DNA from: Pseudomonadota bacterium
GTDB taxonomy: Bacteria > Pseudomonadota > Alphaproteobacteria > RF32 > CAG-239
DNA length: 7,298 nucleotides
NCBI GenBank assembly: GCA_021617435.1
Contig: JAJWCP010000072.1
Span: 1 to 7,298 of the forward strand
Reading direction: 5' to 3'
Shown here: in pieces, positions 5,408 to 7,298 of the stretch
Layout: every line of letters begins with the position of its first letter
How positions within the stretch are numbered: position 1 is the stretch's first letter
Program-made: the position numbers and the translations under genes
The notes under the pieces: model-generated
What the model saw: the letters and a program-made list of their open reading frames with translations, nothing else
Told to the model about the DNA's origin: nothing
Database searches by the model: none

Positions 5408-5422
5408 AATATCTAAGATATT
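5408..5422. promoter_or_regulatory. 15-bp dyad in the glgP/tolC divergent region (possible operator)
   Basis: AATATCTAAGATATT is a perfect 7-1-7 palindrome, placed about 80 bases upstream of the phosphorylase start and about 90 bases upstream of the channel-protein start. It lies in the only intergenic space shared by the two divergent genes (5328-5510). This is the size and symmetry of a dimeric repressor site. The region is very AT-rich, so chance palindromes are possible. Confidence 0.3.
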
Positions 5423-5447
5423 TGCAAAGTTTTTTATGCAAAAACAG

Positions 5448-5476
5448 TTGCATTTTTTCTGAAAATGGACAATAAT
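5448..5476 (+). promoter_or_regulatory. Candidate promoter of the TolC-family gene
   Basis: TTGCAT (5448-5453) and AATAAT (5471-5476) are separated by 17 bases. The -10 matches consensus at five of six positions, the -35 only at the TTG. Transcription would start near 5483 and give a leader of about 28 nt, containing the Shine-Dalgarno sequence AGGGA (5500-5504), six bases before the ATG. Confidence 0.45.
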
Positions 5477-5510
5477 CGGTGCGATTAACGTAAAAAAACA
5501 GGGATTTAAA

Positions 5511-6863
5511 ATGAAAAAAACTTTTTTGTTGACATTGCTTGGCGCAACCGCGTTGGCGGTAAATGCTGAGGCTGCCACTATTTTTGAAGCAATGGGCAGT
5601 GCTTATACCAATAACCCTACATTGCAGGCTCAACGCGCGTATGTTCGGGCGATTGACGAGAATGTGGCGATTGCCAAATCAGGCTATCGGCCTACTTTAG
5701 CGGTTGTAGGTTCTTATTCGGATTCACACGTCCATAATGATGTTGTTGAAGTTCAGGACGGATATGACGAATCGGTTGCCGCTGTCGTTAATCAGCCTAT
5801 TTTTAAAGGATTTGCAACCCGTAACAGCATAAAGGCCGCTGACTCCTCAGTTAAAGCCGAACAAAGCAATTTGTATAATGTTGAACAACAGGTTTTGTTA
5901 AGCGCTTCAACCGCGTATTTGAATGTTTTACGTGACGAATCAATCGTTAAATTGCAAAAAAACAATGAAAAACTTTTGAAAAAGCGTATGGAAGAAACCA
6001 AAGAACGCTTTAATGTGGGCGAAGTTACCCGCACCGATGTTTCGCAATCGGAAGCTCGTTATTCGCAAGCTCGTTCTGACCGGATTGCCGCCGAAGGCAG
6101 TTTGGCAGCGTCCAAAGCAATTTATGTTCAAGTTATCGGACATGAGCCGGAAGGGTTGGAAGAACCTGTCGGAATTGCCGATATGTTTCCGAAATCAATA
6201 GAAGACGCAATTAATTATGCCAGAGGCAACAACTATGCCTTAAAGGCCGCCAAAGACGCCTTAAATGCGCAGAGCTATACGGTTGCCGCAAACACCGGCG
6301 CTTTGCTCCCGCAAGTAAATTTTGAGGCTACCGCCGCCCGTGGACAAACACAGTCATACACTACCAAAGACCCTGAAACCAATAGTTTTAAGTGGGGTGT
6401 TAATATGACGGTTCCTTTATATGACGCCGGTGAAAACCGCGCTAAAATCCGTCAGAGCAAGTATAAAAAATGGCAGGCGCAAGAAGCGGTTATGGAAGCT
6501 GAACGCAGTATGATTTCATCGGTCAGCAGCAATTGGGAATACATGATTGCTAACCAAGCCAAAATTGCCTCGGTTAAAGACCAAATCAGAGCTTACGCAA
6601 TTGCTCTTGACGGTGTTCAGCAAGAAGAAGCTTTGGGTAACCGCACGGTTTTAGATGTGTTGGACGCTTATCAATCGCTTTTAAACTCTAACGTTGAAGA
6701 AGTTCAGGCTCGCCGCGATTATTACGTTTCAGGCATGCAGTTGTTGCTTTCAATGGGGCGTTTAACCGCTAAAGACCTTAATTTGTCGGTCGATTTATAT
6801 AATGCCGAAAAACATTCGGAAAAAACCGCCGGCAGATGGCTTTCATTATCGGTTGATAAATAA
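5511..6863 (+). CDS. tolC: TolC-family outer-membrane efflux/type I secretion channel, 450 aa
   Basis: This is an outer-membrane channel of the TolC/OEP family. It forms trimeric tunnels that connect inner-membrane ABC, RND or MFS transporters and their periplasmic adaptors to the outside. A Sec signal peptide covers residues 1-21 (cleavage after AEA). The two tandem OEP halves are visible. The first runs from NNPTLQAQRA (34-43) through QPIFKGFATRNSIKAAD (95-111) to NVGEVTRTDVSQSEARYSQA (168-187). The second runs from GALLPQVNFEATAA (263-276) through VPLYDAGENRAKIRQS (301-316) to GNRTVLDVLDAYQSLLNSNV (376-395). The paired GEVTRTD and GNRTVLDVLDA motifs sit at the equivalent position in each half. 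The length is typical. The ATG has AGGGA six bases upstream. It is followed after 46 bases by a PopZ/DUF2497-like gene, probably in the same operon. No adaptor or ABC gene is nearby, so the substrate is unknown, and it may serve several pumps. Confidence 0.95.
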   Translation: MKKTFLLTLLGATALAVNAEAATIFEAMGSAYTNNPTLQAQRAYVRAIDENVAIAKSGYRPTLAVVGSYSDSHVHNDVVEVQDGYDESVAAVVNQPIFKGFATRNSIKAADSSVKAEQSNLYNVEQQVLLSASTAYLNVLRDESIVKLQKNNEKLLKKRMEETKERFNVGEVTRTDVSQSEARYSQARSDRIAAEGSLAASKAIYVQVIGHEPEGLEEPVGIADMFPKSIEDAINYARGNNYALKAAKDALNAQSYTVAANTGALLPQVNFEATAARGQTQSYTTKDPETNSFKWGVNMTVPLYDAGENRAKIRQSKYKKWQAQEAVMEAERSMISSVSSNWEYMIANQAKIASVKDQIRAYAIALDGVQQEEALGNRTVLDVLDAYQSLLNSNVEEVQARRDYYVSGMQLLLSMGRLTAKDLNLSVDLYNAEKHSEKTAGRWLSLSVDK

Positions 6864-6909
6864 AAATTTTCTGTTATGATGCAGGTATAAATTTTTTATA
6901 AGGAAGCAA

Positions 6910-7221
6910 ATGGCAGAAGAAGACGAAATGTCAATGGATGAAATTCTGGCTTCAATCCGGAATATTCTGTGGGAAAAGGAGGTGAATAAAAGCGCCTCCC
7001 GTTCCTGTATTCGTGACTATGCCAAAGATGCGGAAGGCGATGTTTTTATTTTAACCAAAGATATGCTTGCCAAAACTTTAGAACTTCCGTATGAGTATTC
7101 AAAATGGAACTTTAATGATGTCGCCGCTAAAATTTTGCATAAGTATGCCAAAGTTTTTGACGGTGATGCTGAATTGTCCTCAAAGCGTTTGGAACGAGTG
7201 GGGGAAAAGGCGGGGTCTTAA
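6910..7221 (+). CDS. Short PopZ/DUF2497-like protein, 103 aa, lacking the usual C-terminal domain
   Basis: The N-terminus, MSMDEILASIRNIL (7-20) after an acidic MAEEDE, is the conserved N-terminal helix of the alphaproteobacterial PopZ/DUF2497 family, in which PopZ forms a polar scaffold that binds partners such as ParB through this region. In the family, a long acidic Pro-rich linker follows, then C-terminal helices needed for self-assembly (typically an LKxWLDxNLPxLVExLV-like segment). Here the linker is very short and I cannot find that segment. Residues 43-82 (GDVFILTKDML and AAKILHKYAKVFDG) may be remnants of the middle region. An adjacent frame stays open from 7187 to the window end but does not encode the missing domain. 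The Shine-Dalgarno AAGGAAG (6900-6906) supports the start. The TolC, then DUF2497, then valS order is common in alphaproteobacteria as I recall, which supports the assignment; valS would lie beyond the window. Confidence 0.7.
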   Translation: MAEEDEMSMDEILASIRNILWEKEVNKSASRSCIRDYAKDAEGDVFILTKDMLAKTLELPYEYSKWNFNDVAAKILHKYAKVFDGDAELSSKRLERVGEKAGS

Positions 7222-7258
7222 AGCCGGTAAGTCTGAACCTGCCTGCAAATTTTTTCTG

Positions 7259-7289
7259 CCCTTGAAACCTGTTGATTTTGAGGGTTTTT
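7259..7289 (+). terminator. Probable intrinsic terminator of the tolC operon
   Basis: CCCTTGAAA (7259-7267) pairs with TTTTGAGGG (7276-7284) through nine pairs including two G-U, with an eight-base loop, followed directly by TTTTTGTTTG. It lies 38 bases after the stop of the PopZ-like gene. This suggests that the gene really ends at 7221 and that transcription stops before the next gene. Confidence 0.6.
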
Positions 7290-7298
7290 GTTTGAATA

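Noticed and set aside
6978..6999. GGAGGTG/CGCCTCC stem with a strong Shine-Dalgarno-like sequence inside the PopZ-like gene, suggesting an internal start
   Set aside because: No start codon lies at a usable distance; the in-frame GTG is part of the GGAGGTG itself, so the upstream ATG with its own Shine-Dalgarno is preferred.
7187..7298. Alternative frame open to the window end, suggesting a frameshift that hides the PopZ C-terminus
   Set aside because: Its translation (Gly/Lys/Pro/Phe-rich) does not resemble the PopZ C-terminal helices, and a terminator hairpin lies within it.

Overview
The window looks like low-GC chromosomal DNA from an alphaproteobacterium, probably a host- or gut-associated lineage. 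Four things point that way. A small protein carries the N-terminal signature of the PopZ/DUF2497 family, which is essentially alphaproteobacterial. It sits directly behind a TolC-type gene, an order common in that class. Short palindromes of the GTCA…CTTGA…TCCAGG type resemble the dispersed repeats of alphaproteobacterial genomes. The lipoprotein's C-terminal domain resembles proteins I know from Rhodospirillales-like genomes. The species cannot be named from this sequence.

Region 1 (about 62-1265) is the unusual part. Two prepilin-like genes face each other, at 153-776 (+) and 796-1179 (-). They share a nearly identical N-terminal processing site and helix but have unrelated remainders. Each is preceded by the same roughly 45-nt upstream block, so the unit is bounded by imperfect inverted repeats. 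The first gene has a 19-bp hairpin that encloses its ribosome binding site and ends one base before the ATG. The second has a 61-residue leader encoded partly by two complete palindromic repeats with covarying stems, plus a partial third copy, all in frame. Its pilin body is missing. A bidirectional terminator separates the two genes.

Region 2 (1266-1514) holds a GC-richer noncoding stretch, a long near-perfect inverted-repeat terminator, and tRNA-Arg(ACG) on the minus strand with an encoded CCA.

Region 3 (1515-2848) holds the upstream sequence and gene of a 369-residue lipoprotein with a coiled-coil-like region, a Pro/Lys/Ala-rich linker and a compact C-terminal domain, ending at a strong bidirectional terminator.

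Region 4 (2862-5327, minus) is a complete glycogen/maltodextrin phosphorylase starting at TTG. A 183-nt AT-rich divergent intergenic region with a 15-bp dyad separates it from region 5.

Region 5 (5511-7289, plus) is a probable operon of a TolC-family outer-membrane channel and a 103-residue protein with the PopZ/DUF2497 N-terminal motif but no recognisable PopZ C-terminal domain, closed by a terminator near the window edge.

Regions 3 to 5 look like ordinary core genome: envelope lipoprotein, carbon-store breakdown, export channel and cell-pole protein. Region 1 looks like an accessory, repeat-driven prepilin cassette beside a tRNA gene.
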